Positions 35,789 through 44,502 of a stretch of DNA of 64,000 nt are shown one piece after another. The stretch covers positions 224,023 to 288,022 of the forward strand of contig CALYAW010000001.1 of the NCBI GenBank assembly GCA_944393685.1. Reading direction: 5' to 3'. The first letter of the stretch is position 1, and each line of letters begins with the position of its first letter. The position numbers and the translations under genes were made by a program. The DNA comes from an uncultured Alphaproteobacteria bacterium. GTDB lineage: Bacteria; Pseudomonadota; Alphaproteobacteria; RF32; CAG-239. The notes beneath the pieces are model-generated. The model was not told where the DNA came from, ran no database searches, and saw nothing but the letters and a program-made list of their open reading frames with translations.

Positions 35789-36715
35789 TTAAGTATTGCG
35801 GATTTTAAAGATACCGTTTTCATATCCTTGAATAGAGGTATCATTATCGGCTAATTCCAAGCGTTTGTAAGAAAGAGCCACATATTCCTTTTCTTGCTCA
35901 ATGCCAATAAAATGACGTTTTAATTTTTTTGCGGCAACAGCTGTTGTTCCTGAACCAACGAAAGGATCAAAGACAACATCTCCGGGATTTGACGATGCCA
36001 GAACCAATTTAGCAATTAATTTTTCAGGCTTTTGTGTAGGATGATTGGTGTTCTCACTCATGGACCAAAAAGGAATGGAAATATCAGTCCAAATATTAGA
36101 GGGACAAGTCAAGCGAAGTTTTTCAGAGCCTTGTTCTTGCCAATCTTTAGGATTTCCGTTATTATCCCTATAAGGAGCCTTAACGGTGCGCTGCATTTTA
36201 ACGGCGTCGACATTAAAAGTATAATTTGGGGATTTAGTGAAAAACCAAATATCTTCCAAACAATTTTTCCAGTTGTTTTTTGCGCCGCGACCTTTTTCTC
36301 TTTCCCACGAAATACGATTTTGCAAAATAAAATATTTACATGCGACTTCAGGAATGACAATTGAAGTTTTCCAGTCTGCACAGATATAGATGGAAGCATT
36401 TTCCTTAAGTAAGGGGACACTCAAGCGCAACCACTTATCAAACCATTTTTTATAATCTTCTAAATCTCTTTGCTTGAATATATTTTGGCCAAATGTTTTT
36501 GTGAGATTATAAGGAGGGTCGACAATCATTAAATCGATGCTTTTTAATGGTAATTTAGGCATAATTTTCAAACTGTCGCCATAAATAATCTGGTCAGTAA
36601 TTTCTTTCAAAGAATATGTTGTTTTATTCTTTTGAGCCAAAGAAACATATGCAGCGATTTCTTTTGCTGAGAGCTCAATAGTTTTGTTCCGGGGCGCCTT
36701 ATTCTGCCGAGGCAC
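35789..36715 (-). CDS. Beta-class adenine/cytosine-N4 DNA methyltransferase
   Basis: 308-residue amino-methyltransferase in beta order: catalytic DPPYNL (about 66-71) precedes the target-recognition region, and the AdoMet motif DPFVGSGTTAVAAKKL is near the C-terminus, preceded by HPTQKPEKL. This layout is shared with CcrM and with EcoRI-isospecific M.RsrI-type enzymes; it lacks the extra C-terminal domain of CcrM, so target sequence cannot be read from it. The start is a GTG immediately after the ptsH stop with a GGAGA ribosome site, so it is translated with the PTS genes. No restriction enzyme is adjacent: an orphan methylase. Confidence 0.9.
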   Translation of the reverse strand: MPRQNKAPRNKTIELSAKEIAAYVSLAQKNKTTYSLKEITDQIIYGDSLKIMPKLPLKSIDLMIVDPPYNLTKTFGQNIFKQRDLEDYKKWFDKWLRLSVPLLKENASIYICADWKTSIVIPEVACKYFILQNRISWEREKGRGAKNNWKNCLEDIWFFTKSPNYTFNVDAVKMQRTVKAPYRDNNGNPKDWQEQGSEKLRLTCPSNIWTDISIPFWSMSENTNHPTQKPEKLIAKLVLASSNPGDVVFDPFVGSGTTAVAAKKLKRHFIGIEQEKEYVALSYKRLELADNDTSIQGYENGIFKIRNT

Positions 36716-36991
36716 TTATTCTTCTCCGAATTTATTATTAAGCAAGGTTTCAAGGGCCTCCATGGCTTCTTTTCCTTGTTTGCCTGAAGTCGTTACTTTA
36801 ATAGTTGTTCCTTTAGATGCGGCCAACATCATTAATCCCATGATTGAAGATCCACTGACGCTTTGTCCGATTCTTTCGACTTCAACAATAGCGTCAAAAG
36901 GTTCAATTGTTTTAACAAAAGCAGCGGCGGCACGTGCATGCAATCCTTTTTTATTTTTGATTTCCAAATCCTTGGTATAAATATCAGCCAT
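36716..36991 (-). CDS. ptsH: Phosphocarrier protein HPr
   Basis: 91-residue PTS carrier. Active-site His in NKKGLHARAAAAF (His about 18), and the Ser-46-type regulatory region SGSSIMGLMMLAASKG. It receives phosphate from enzyme I and passes it to EIIA proteins. Next to an EIIA-Man gene as in the regulatory PTS of Alphaproteobacteria, where these proteins govern metabolism rather than sugar uptake. HPr kinase (hprK), often in the same cluster, is not in the window. Confidence 0.95.
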   Translation of the reverse strand: MADIYTKDLEIKNKKGLHARAAAAFVKTIEPFDAIVEVERIGQSVSGSSIMGLMMLAASKGTTIKVTTSGKQGKEAMEALETLLNNKFGEE

Positions 36992-36993
36992 TT

Positions 36994-37401
36994 TTAGAGT
37001 CCTAATAACTGAGATGCAACATTAATATATTTTTTGCCGGCTTCCTGAGCCCCTTCGACCGTTCCTTTAAGGTCTTTTTCTTTACGCAAAGAAGCAATTT
37101 TGATTAACATAGGCAAATTCATTCCGGCGATAATTTCGACTTTGGCGCGATCCATAATTGAAATTGCCAAGTTTGAGGGGGTTCCGCCGAACATGTCTGT
37201 CAAGACAACGACACCCGATCCGTCATTGACGGCCTCAACTTTTTTAAGGATTTCTGCTCGGCGCATTTCCATATCGTCTTCAGGACCTATACAAACAGGT
37301 TCAATTTGAGTTTGCTTTCCAACAACATGTTGCATTGCCGAAATAAATTCATTAGCTAAATTGCCATGCGTAACCAATACCAAACCGATCATTTTTTTCA
37401 C
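36994..37401 (-). CDS. PTS mannose-type EIIA component
   Basis: 135 residues. Phosphorylated His in LVLVTHGNLANEF (about 11) and TDMFGGTPSNLA are EIIA-Man signatures. Two bases separate it from ptsH. With no EIIB/EIIC nearby, a regulatory role is more likely than transport. Confidence 0.93.
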   Translation of the reverse strand: MKKMIGLVLVTHGNLANEFISAMQHVVGKQTQIEPVCIGPEDDMEMRRAEILKKVEAVNDGSGVVVLTDMFGGTPSNLAISIMDRAKVEIIAGMNLPMLIKIASLRKEKDLKGTVEGAQEAGKKYINVASQLLGL

Positions 37402-37405
37402 CTGC

Positions 37406-37828
37406 TTATTTATCGACCGAGCCGTTAGACCAAATTTTAACAGCGCCGAAAGTTTTTAAGAGCTCTTCTCTGCTTTTGGCTTTAACAATTTCATCTGCGC
37501 GAGTTTGATGTCCCTCAAAAACAATTTCTTCAACATTTTCAACCGGAACGGCATAGACACGCTCAACCATTTTACCTTTCAGTTCTACAATCATAACAAA
37601 TTCTGATTCTGCCAAAGGAGCGATGGTTTCTTCATGAATATCATCCAGACGTACAGCCAAGTGTCCGTCTCTTTTCAAAAGGGCAGTTTTTTTGCCGTCG
37701 AACTCAAGGACGGGATTGTTCGGAAGGCCGTCTCGGGCATCAATAAAAATAGCCAACTCGCCATATTTGTTTTCAATAATCTCGTAAAAATCCTGTTTTT
37801 CAATCAGGGTATAATATTGTGTTTCCAT
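37406..37828 (-). CDS. Hypothetical protein upstream of the PTS pair
   Basis: 140 residues, soluble, mixed alpha/beta, with no signal peptide. Stretches such as YYTLIEKQDFYEIIENKYGELAIFID and FVMIVELKGKMVERVYAVPVENVEEIVF suggest a small globular domain. I do not know the family. It begins the transcript that carries EIIA, HPr and the methyltransferase, so it may be part of the regulatory PTS. Confidence 0.72.
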   Translation of the reverse strand: METQYYTLIEKQDFYEIIENKYGELAIFIDARDGLPNNPVLEFDGKKTALLKRDGHLAVRLDDIHEETIAPLAESEFVMIVELKGKMVERVYAVPVENVEEIVFEGHQTRADEIVKAKSREELLKTFGAVKIWSNGSVDK

Positions 37829-37910
37829 TCCTTTTAGGCCTTCTTTGTTGAGTAAATATTAAACTTATGTTATTACAATAAACGAAAAGTGTCAATTTTG
37901 AGTTAAAGCA

Positions 37911-39671
37911 ATGGAAAAAACAGCCCTAAAATTCGTGTGGCATTATGCCAAAATTTTCAAATGGTATATTTTTTGTATGATAGTTTTGCTTGTTGTCGGA
38001 CAAGTTTGTCGCCAATTTATGCCTTATTATCTTTCAAGACTCTATGATACGATATCTACATATAGCGCTACGGCAGAAGTATGGAAGAATATTTTATTTT
38101 GTATTTTTATGGCTTTTGGTATGCAGTTTGTAGGATCTGTTATTGCCAACAGTAACTTTTTCATAGTGGCGCATATTATTCCTAAGCTGCGTACCATAGT
38201 AATCAGAGATACTTTTGATTATGTCAATAAGCACTCAATAGCTTTTTTTACCGAAGAGATGGCTGGCAATATATCCAACAAAGTACAACAACTTGAGAGC
38301 GGGACATGTAATTTGATGGAGCGAAGTATAGATGCGTCGTGGGGGCTTTTTTATGTTTTGGTAGGGCTTGTTATTTTAAGCTCGGTCAGCATTTGGTTGA
38401 CGCCTGTTTTTATTTTATGGGCGATAGGGATTATACTGTTGGGTTTTTATTTGGGTCGAAAAATAAATTTTCTTTCCAAGGAAACAGGTAAAGAACAAAG
38501 CCGAGCAAATGGAATGATTGTCGATTCGATAGCTAATTACAGCGAAATTAAGAGTTTTGCTAATTTTCGTTTTGAGAGGCTGCATTTGCTAAAAGCTCTT
38601 CATCGTCTTCGCAAGGCGGAAGGAAGAGAGCAGTTCGGCCAAGGAAAGATCATAATGATTCAGCATTTGGTCGTAGTTATATCTTTTTTGGGGTTTATGC
38701 TATATAGCGCGTGGTTGTTTTCAAAAGGAATTTTGCCTGCCGCTGATTTTATTTTTGTAAACACACTATTTTTAACCATGGGCGGAACAATTTTTAATAT
38801 AACATGGTCATATAACGGCTTGTTGCGTATTTTCGGCAAAATTACGTCTGCGTTAGACACTTTATCGGTGGATCCAGAAATTATCGATTCCCCACAAGCC
38901 AAAAACATCATTTTTAAAAAAGCTAAAATAGATTTTGAGCATGTTGATTTTGCATACAAGAACAGACACAAAATTTTTTCTGATTTGACACTGACAATCA
39001 ACGCAGGTGAAAAAATAGGATTAGTTGGAGCTTCAGGAGGAGGAAAATCGACATTCATCAAACTTTTATCTCGTTATTATGATGTCAATAGCGGAGGAAT
39101 AAAAATAAATGATGTTGATATCCGCGATATCACTCAAGAATCTCTTCATCGGGCGATTGCGGTTATACCACAAGATGTGTGCCTATTTAACCGTTCTCTT
39201 TATGAAAACATTCGTTATGGCAGGACATCAGCGGTTGAACGAGAAGTCTACGCCGCCGCCAAAAAGGCATCTGCAGATGATTTTATTTGCAAATTTCCAA
39301 AAGGATATCAGACAGTTGTCGGAGATAGAGGCGTTATTCTCTCCGGCGGAGAGAGGCAACGAATTGCCATTGCCAGAGCCATTCTTAAAAATGCGCCGAT
39401 TCTTGTTTTTGATGAGGCAACATCAGCTTTAGATAGCGAAAGCGAAAAACATATTCAAAAATCACTTTCTTTGCTAATGAAGAACAAAACAGTCATAGCT
39501 GTAGCTCACAGGCTATCAACTTTGCGGGAAATGGATCGTATTTTGGTCATAGATAAAGGTAAAATTATAGAAGAAGGCTCTCATCAATCTTTATTACGCA
39601 AAAAAGGAGCATATTACAAACTTTATAATATGCAAGCAGACGGGTTTTTAAATTATTCTTCAAACAGCTGA
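37911..39671 (+). CDS. ABC-type exporter, fused permease and ATPase
   Basis: 586 residues: six membrane segments (about 15-310), then an ATPase domain with Walker A GASGGGKST, Q-loop IPQDVCLFNR, signature LSGGERQ, Walker B ILVFDEATSALD and the His switch AVAHRLS. This is the half-transporter type IV exporter architecture (MsbA/multidrug/lipid family); the dimer is the working form. Substrate is unknown. Overlaps the 3' end of recF on the opposite strand by 19 bases. Confidence 0.93.
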   Translation: MEKTALKFVWHYAKIFKWYIFCMIVLLVVGQVCRQFMPYYLSRLYDTISTYSATAEVWKNILFCIFMAFGMQFVGSVIANSNFFIVAHIIPKLRTIVIRDTFDYVNKHSIAFFTEEMAGNISNKVQQLESGTCNLMERSIDASWGLFYVLVGLVILSSVSIWLTPVFILWAIGIILLGFYLGRKINFLSKETGKEQSRANGMIVDSIANYSEIKSFANFRFERLHLLKALHRLRKAEGREQFGQGKIIMIQHLVVVISFLGFMLYSAWLFSKGILPAADFIFVNTLFLTMGGTIFNITWSYNGLLRIFGKITSALDTLSVDPEIIDSPQAKNIIFKKAKIDFEHVDFAYKNRHKIFSDLTLTINAGEKIGLVGASGGGKSTFIKLLSRYYDVNSGGIKINDVDIRDITQESLHRAIAVIPQDVCLFNRSLYENIRYGRTSAVEREVYAAAKKASADDFICKFPKGYQTVVGDRGVILSGGERQRIAIARAILKNAPILVFDEATSALDSESEKHIQKSLSLLMKNKTVIAVAHRLSTLREMDRILVIDKGKIIEEGSHQSLLRKKGAYYKLYNMQADGFLNYSSNS

Positions 39672-40873
39672 TTGTTATCAACGCGGACAAATTGTGCTTT
39701 TCCGCGAAGATTTTCAAATAAGTCAACGTCGGTCGAAGTAATCCAGGCCTGTACATTGAGTTCTAATATTTTACTGATAAGAGCTTCTCTTTTAAGATCA
39801 TCCAAGTGGGCGACAATTTCGTCCAGCAGCATAATCGGTGCAAACCCTTTATAAAGAGATTGGCACTTGCTTTGAGCCAAAATAATGCTGATAAGCAAAG
39901 ACTTTTGTTCTCCAGTTGAACAAAGTTCCGCAGGCATGCTTTTTTTACGATAAAAGACCTTAAAATCAGTTCTATTAATTCCGTCAACGGCATCATTATA
40001 AATCACATTGCGCCGCATTTTCTTCAGAATTTCACGATATTTGTCTTCCACTTCAATGGCAGGCAAAGTATCCAGCATTTTTTCAACGATTCCATCCAGT
40101 TCCAATCGAACACTAGGGAAGACATCATCAGGTTCATGTTCTATAAACGTATTAAGTCTGGCAATTTGCTCGCGTCGTGCGGCCGCAATGGCAACTCCGA
40201 CGGAAGCCATGTTTTCTTCCAATCCGCTGAGCCAAAAATTATCGTGTTTACCTTCTTTCAGTAACTTATACCAATTTTTGTAGAGATGTTCAAAAGAAGA
40301 AACTCTTTTGGCGTGTTCCATATCAAAATCATAAACCAACCGGTCTAAAAAACTGCGCCGAGGTTGGCTTCCGCCGCGAAACAAACGGTCCATCTGAGGA
40401 GTGAGCCAAATTGTAGAAATATAATTACCCAGCTCTGCTTGGGAGGATACTTTAGAGCCATCTATTTTGACGATTCTTCTCTCAAAACTTCGTAAATTAT
40501 CTTCTTCATCGTTGATTTCGCGTAAACAAGGTTCAACAGCGGTTGCAATATCAAAGCAATCATCGCCTCTGCGAACTTTGGCCGCAACAGCCCAACTAAC
40601 AGATGACGTTAAGAGAGAGTCATCATTCGTCTGTGGAGAAATTCTGCGGACATCAGAAAGACGTGTTCCTCTTAATCCGCGTCCGGGAGCCAGAAAAGAT
40701 ATCGCTTCAAGAATATTTGTTTTTCCTGCGCCATTATCTCCTGTGATAACAATAGGCTCCATCCCCGTATTAATTCGCAAAAACTTATAGTTTCTGAAAT
40801 CAGTTAAAGTCAGGCGCATAACACCTGACTTTTCAACTGCAAAACTATTTAAGTTATATGCCAAATTATCCAT
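39653..40873 (-). CDS. recF: DNA replication and repair protein RecF
   Basis: SMC-like ATPase that loads RecA at gaps. N-terminal LTLTDFRNYKFLRI, Walker A VITGDNGAGKTNILEAISFLAPGRGLR, signature CSTGEQKSLLISI and Walker B PIMLLDEIVAHLD are all present. 406 residues. It follows dnaN by 11 bases in the classic dnaA-dnaN-recF order. Confidence 0.96.
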   Translation of the reverse strand: MDNLAYNLNSFAVEKSGVMRLTLTDFRNYKFLRINTGMEPIVITGDNGAGKTNILEAISFLAPGRGLRGTRLSDVRRISPQTNDDSLLTSSVSWAVAAKVRRGDDCFDIATAVEPCLREINDEEDNLRSFERRIVKIDGSKVSSQAELGNYISTIWLTPQMDRLFRGGSQPRRSFLDRLVYDFDMEHAKRVSSFEHLYKNWYKLLKEGKHDNFWLSGLEENMASVGVAIAAARREQIARLNTFIEHEPDDVFPSVRLELDGIVEKMLDTLPAIEVEDKYREILKKMRRNVIYNDAVDGINRTDFKVFYRKKSMPAELCSTGEQKSLLISIILAQSKCQSLYKGFAPIMLLDEIVAHLDDLKREALISKILELNVQAWITSTDVDLFENLRGKAQFVRVDNNQLFEE

Positions 40874-40884
40874 TTTTTACGTAA

Positions 40885-42003
40885 TTACACTCTCATAGGC
40901 ATCAACACATAAATGGCGCTGGCATCTGAAGTATCATGAATAACCGAAGGAGATGATCCGTCGGCAAAAGAGATACGAACGGTTTCTCCTTTAATTTCAG
41001 CCAAAATATCAAGCAGATAACGGAAGTTATAACCAATTTCCAAAGGTTCCGCTTCATATTTGGCTTCCAAGTCTTCCGAAGCGCTGCCAAGATCGGGGCT
41101 CGAAGTAACAATAGTTACTTTATTGGGATGGGTTAACATCTTGATAGCACGAGTACGTTCAGCCACAACCGAAACACGATCAACCGCCGAAGCCAGTTCT
41201 TTAACGTTTAATTCCAGATTCTTGTCATTATCGGTCGGAATAACACGTTCATAATCAGGATATGTACCGTCTATCAATTTAGATGTCAAAATAATATCCG
41301 CAAATGAGAAACGAACCTTGTTTTCCGATATTTCCACAGTAACATTCTCAACAGAGTTATCATCTAGAAGTTTTCTAATTTCTGTAATTGTTTTACGAGG
41401 GATAATAACGCCTTTGAGGTCTTCAGCGCCTTGTGGCAAAGGAGTCTCGACACAAGCCAACCGGTGTCCGTCTGTGGCAACTACGCGTAATACACTAGAA
41501 GTCCCTTCTTTTTTAGCATGAACAAATAAACCATTTAAATAATATCTTGTTTCTTCCGTTGAAACGGCAAACTGCGTACGATCAATAACATCTTTTAGTT
41601 CATCTTTTGCCATTACAAAGCTAGTCGGTAATTTGTCTCCTGAAATAACAGGGAAGTCTTCAACTCCAATCGTAGAAAGCGAGAATTTAGAACGACCTGA
41701 AGATATTGTAAGTTGTCCCTTTTCGTCAGGAAAAGTTAATTCCACCTGAGAACCGTCAGAAAGTTTACGAACAATATCATAAAGCATATGAGCAGGAGCC
41801 GTCGTTGCTCCTGTTTCTGCAATTTTAGCATCGGTAATTTCGGTGATTTCAGTGTCCATATCGGTAGCCTTAAAGCTAATTCCGTCACTCAATGCTTCTA
41901 TCCGCACGTTTGATAATACTGGAATAGTATTTCTTTTCTCAACAATGCTTTGAACATGGCTGAGAGTTTTTAATAAATTTGCACGTTCAATAGTAAATTT
42001 CAT
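40885..42003 (-). CDS. dnaN: DNA polymerase III beta clamp
   Basis: Sliding clamp of the replisome, 372 residues. Three clamp folds; ends SAIYVLMPMRV, the standard clamp terminus, and begins KFTIERANLLKTLSHVQSIVEKRNTIPVLSNV. Between dnaA (248 bases upstream) and recF. Confidence 0.98.
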   Translation of the reverse strand: MKFTIERANLLKTLSHVQSIVEKRNTIPVLSNVRIEALSDGISFKATDMDTEITEITDAKIAETGATTAPAHMLYDIVRKLSDGSQVELTFPDEKGQLTISSGRSKFSLSTIGVEDFPVISGDKLPTSFVMAKDELKDVIDRTQFAVSTEETRYYLNGLFVHAKKEGTSSVLRVVATDGHRLACVETPLPQGAEDLKGVIIPRKTITEIRKLLDDNSVENVTVEISENKVRFSFADIILTSKLIDGTYPDYERVIPTDNDKNLELNVKELASAVDRVSVVAERTRAIKMLTHPNKVTIVTSSPDLGSASEDLEAKYEAEPLEIGYNFRYLLDILAEIKGETVRISFADGSSPSVIHDTSDASAIYVLMPMRV

Positions 42004-42211
42004 GTCTGTTTTCCACTAGTGTTTAGAATATGCGGGAAACACCCGCTACTTTATGGCAAGTGTAGCATAAACTGCAAAAATCAGAAACTCAATCAGAGAG
42101 TCATCAACAACTTTTTTGTTGTTTTTCTCTAATAACAAAGATAACAATTTTACAGTATTTTGATAAAGAAAGACAAGCAAAACAGTTTGGATTGGAAGTG
42201 CTTTCTGCACA
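42004..42211. other. Gap between dnaA and dnaN, no gene seen
   Basis: About 200 A/T-rich bases with one GAGTC, an ACAACAACTTTTTTGTTGT-like small stem around 42110-42124, and no DnaA-box row. Presumably carries the dnaN promoter, which I cannot place. Confidence 0.35.
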
Positions 42212-42241
42212 AAAAAAGCTCTGCTTCTGCAGAGCTTTTTT
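42212..42241 (-). terminator. Terminator of dnaA
   Basis: Perfect 13-base inverted repeat AAAAAAGCTCTGC/GCAGAGCTTTTTT with a TTCT loop, T-run on the minus strand. Separates dnaA from dnaN, so the two are independently transcribed. Confidence 0.93.
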
Positions 42242-42251
42242 AGTCAGATAT

Positions 42252-43691
42252 TTAGGCTTCCAAAGCTCGTCTCAAAGCATCAACGTTTTCTGCCAAAGAA
42301 ACATCTTCAACAATGAGTTCTTCGACCTTACGAACAGCGTGCATAACCGTTGTGTGATCGCGATCAAATTTGCGGCCGATTTCCGGCAGAGAACGAGAAG
42401 TCAACTGCTTGGCCAAATACATTGCAATTTGACGAGGACGAGCAACGGTTCGCGCCCGGCGAGAAGATTGCATCTCTTTAACAGAAATATTAAAATGTTC
42501 TGCTACTTTTTTCTGAATTTCATCTATGGTTGTGCGTTTATCAAAAGAACGCAACATATCTTTCAAAACATCTTGTGTCATATCCAGAGTTATTTCTTTG
42601 TCAGAAAGTAGTTGAGAGTGAGCAATTACTCTGCGCAAAGCACCTTCAAGTTCACGAATATTTGAGGTAATTTTCTGAGCTAAAAATTCAGCAACACGCT
42701 CAGGTAATTCTATACCAAGTTGACGAGCTTTATTGTTGAGAATTCCCATTCTCAGGTCAAAATCCGTCGGATGAATATCCGCAACTAAACCACAACCAAG
42801 CCGAGATTTTAGTCGTGCTTCGATTCCTTCCAAATCAGCAGGAGATTTATCTGCGGAAATAATAATCTGACGCCCCTCTTCAATCAAAGAGTTAAAAGTG
42901 TAGAAGAATTCTTCCTGAGTAGTGTCTTTGCCGCCCATAAATTGAACATCATCAACCATTAAAACATCAACGGACCGAAACTGTTCTTTAAAAGCTGTTG
43001 TGTCTTTATAACGTAAGGCGCGAACAAATTTATACATAAATTTTTCGGCAGACAAATATACAATATTACGGCTGGGGTCTTGTTGTTTTATATGCCATGC
43101 AATAGCGTGCATCAAGTGCGTTTTTCCGAGGCCGACGCCGGAGTACAAGAACAAAGGATTAAAAGAAATATTTCTGGATTCTGCGACCTTGCGTGCGGCA
43201 GCATAAGCAAACTCGTTAGTCTTGCCGACAACAAAATTATCAAATGTATATTGCGGATTCAGCGGTACCGAAAGGGAGTCGTTCAAAGAGCCTTCGTTGC
43301 TATTTGCAATGAGACTATTGATTCCGGACTGATAAATATTTTGAGGTGCAGGTGTAGAGGTAATTTTTTTCAACAGTGAGCGACAAGTCGGACTGTACAA
43401 GCTATGAGGTTCTTCCTGAACTGATTGAACAATAAAATTAACATTTTTAATTGCAGGATTCTTCTTTTCCCAAATTTTATGGATACGATCGCTATAATGA
43501 GTAATAACCCAGTTTCTCATAAAGCGTGTTGGCACACAGATATTCATAACGCCGTCATTGAAAGATCCCGGTGTGAGAGGTTTTAACCAGCTGTCAAAAG
43601 CCGTCTCTCCAACCTCGGTTTTTAATTGGCTGCAAATCTGCCCCCATTGCTCCAGAACAGAACTATCATTATTCATTGCTTCTTCAGCCAT
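42252..43691 (-). CDS. dnaA: Chromosomal replication initiator protein DnaA
   Basis: AAA+ initiator, 479 residues. N-terminal domain I (EQWGQICSQLKTEVGETAFDSWL), linker, then AAA+ with FLYSGVGLGKTHLMHAI (Walker A), VDVLMVDDVQFMGG (Walker B), and the C-terminal DNA-binding helix-turn-helix with RQIAMYLAKQLTSRSLPEIGRKF and RDHTTVMHA. Complete. Upstream is a 440-base region rich in GANTC sites. Confidence 0.98.
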   Translation of the reverse strand: MAEEAMNNDSSVLEQWGQICSQLKTEVGETAFDSWLKPLTPGSFNDGVMNICVPTRFMRNWVITHYSDRIHKIWEKKNPAIKNVNFIVQSVQEEPHSLYSPTCRSLLKKITSTPAPQNIYQSGINSLIANSNEGSLNDSLSVPLNPQYTFDNFVVGKTNEFAYAAARKVAESRNISFNPLFLYSGVGLGKTHLMHAIAWHIKQQDPSRNIVYLSAEKFMYKFVRALRYKDTTAFKEQFRSVDVLMVDDVQFMGGKDTTQEEFFYTFNSLIEEGRQIIISADKSPADLEGIEARLKSRLGCGLVADIHPTDFDLRMGILNNKARQLGIELPERVAEFLAQKITSNIRELEGALRRVIAHSQLLSDKEITLDMTQDVLKDMLRSFDKRTTIDEIQKKVAEHFNISVKEMQSSRRARTVARPRQIAMYLAKQLTSRSLPEIGRKFDRDHTTVMHAVRKVEELIVEDVSLAENVDALRRALEA

Positions 43692-44048
43692 CTTTACTCC
43701 CCAATTTAAATCAAAAAAATTAAACCCGAGATTAACCTTGCATAAATCGCTTTATATTTTTGTAAAAAATTTGGCAGGAAAATTATTTTAATCTACAAAA
43801 CTTTTCACAATGAATTCCCCAAGAGCGAAATATGTAGTTGTTAACAAACTAATATCTTTCAGACATTTTGTTTTCGAAAAGGATTCTTTTTAGTTTCCGT
43901 TCTTAACAAATTCTTAAAAAGTGATTCGGATGTTATCTATTATTGATTCTAAAAACAACCTAAAAACGACAGAACATTACAAGAACATTGCAATTAAATT
44001 CCTTGACATAGATTCTCAGCAGAGTCGCCAAGATTCGCCACTTTTAAG
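43692..44048. promoter_or_regulatory. dnaA upstream control region and possible origin
   Basis: No gene. It contains six GANTC sites in 155 bases (43882, 43923, 43945, 44011, 44022, 44032) and one exact TTAA-N7-TTAA (43903-43917), the core CtrA-binding pattern. The part next to dnaA is very A/T-rich. I see no row of good DnaA boxes (the best, CTTTTCACA near 43800, has two mismatches), so an origin here is possible but unproven; a cell-cycle-controlled dnaA promoter is the safer reading. Confidence 0.5.
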
Positions 44049-44108
44049 CACAAAAAAACACAAACCTCAACCCGTCAAAGTATTTGACGTAAAGACTTGT
44101 GTTTTTGT
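44049..44108 (-). terminator. Large terminator of rpsT
   Basis: Long imperfect hairpin with outer arms CACAAAAAAACACAA and TTGTGTTTTTGT and inner perfect CGTCAAA/TTTGACG. Lies 22 bases after the rpsT stop on the minus strand and ends in a T7 run there. Confidence 0.8.
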
Positions 44109-44130
44109 AAAAGAATAAAAAGATTAAGGA

Positions 44131-44391
44131 TTATAAAGCCTTAATTTTTTTAGATAAACGAGAAACCGTACGAGAAGCGGTATTGAGCTTGAAAACACCT
44201 TTGTTAACAGCTTTCATCATTTCAGATTCTGCAACCTTAAAAGCGGCGGCAGCTTGTTCTTTGTTTCCGCCCAAAATTTCAGCTTCTACTTTTTTAACAA
44301 AAGTGCGAACACGACTTCTACGAGCGCCGTTAATAACGGCTCTTTTATTATTTCTTACGATTCTATTTTTTGCCGATTTATGATTGGCCAT
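44131..44391 (-). CDS. rpsT: 30S ribosomal protein S20
   Basis: 86-residue basic protein beginning ANHKSAKNRIVRNNKRAVIN, the S20 signature, with the helical KAVNKGVFKLNTASRTVSRLSKKIKAL end. Upstream of dnaA, in the mutM-enoyl-CoA hydratase-rpsT-dnaA order of Alphaproteobacteria. Confidence 0.97.
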   Translation of the reverse strand: MANHKSAKNRIVRNNKRAVINGARRSRVRTFVKKVEAEILGGNKEQAAAAFKVAESEMMKAVNKGVFKLNTASRTVSRLSKKIKAL

Positions 44392-44502
44392 TTTTCTTCA
44401 TCCATTTCCAAAAAAGTTAAAGACAAGTTTTTAAATGTAATGCTTTATAAACTCTAAGTGCTTCGGAAGTCAACAATAATTTTGTTGTCATAGCCGATTC
44501 TC

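Noticed and set aside
43692-44048. Firm call of the chromosomal origin
   Set aside because: No cluster of DnaA boxes within one mismatch was found, so only a tentative control region is reported.
43921-44118. 65-codon plus frame upstream of dnaA
   Set aside because: It crosses the rpsT terminator hairpin and the GANTC cluster, has no ribosome site, and its content is repeat-like rather than a domain.
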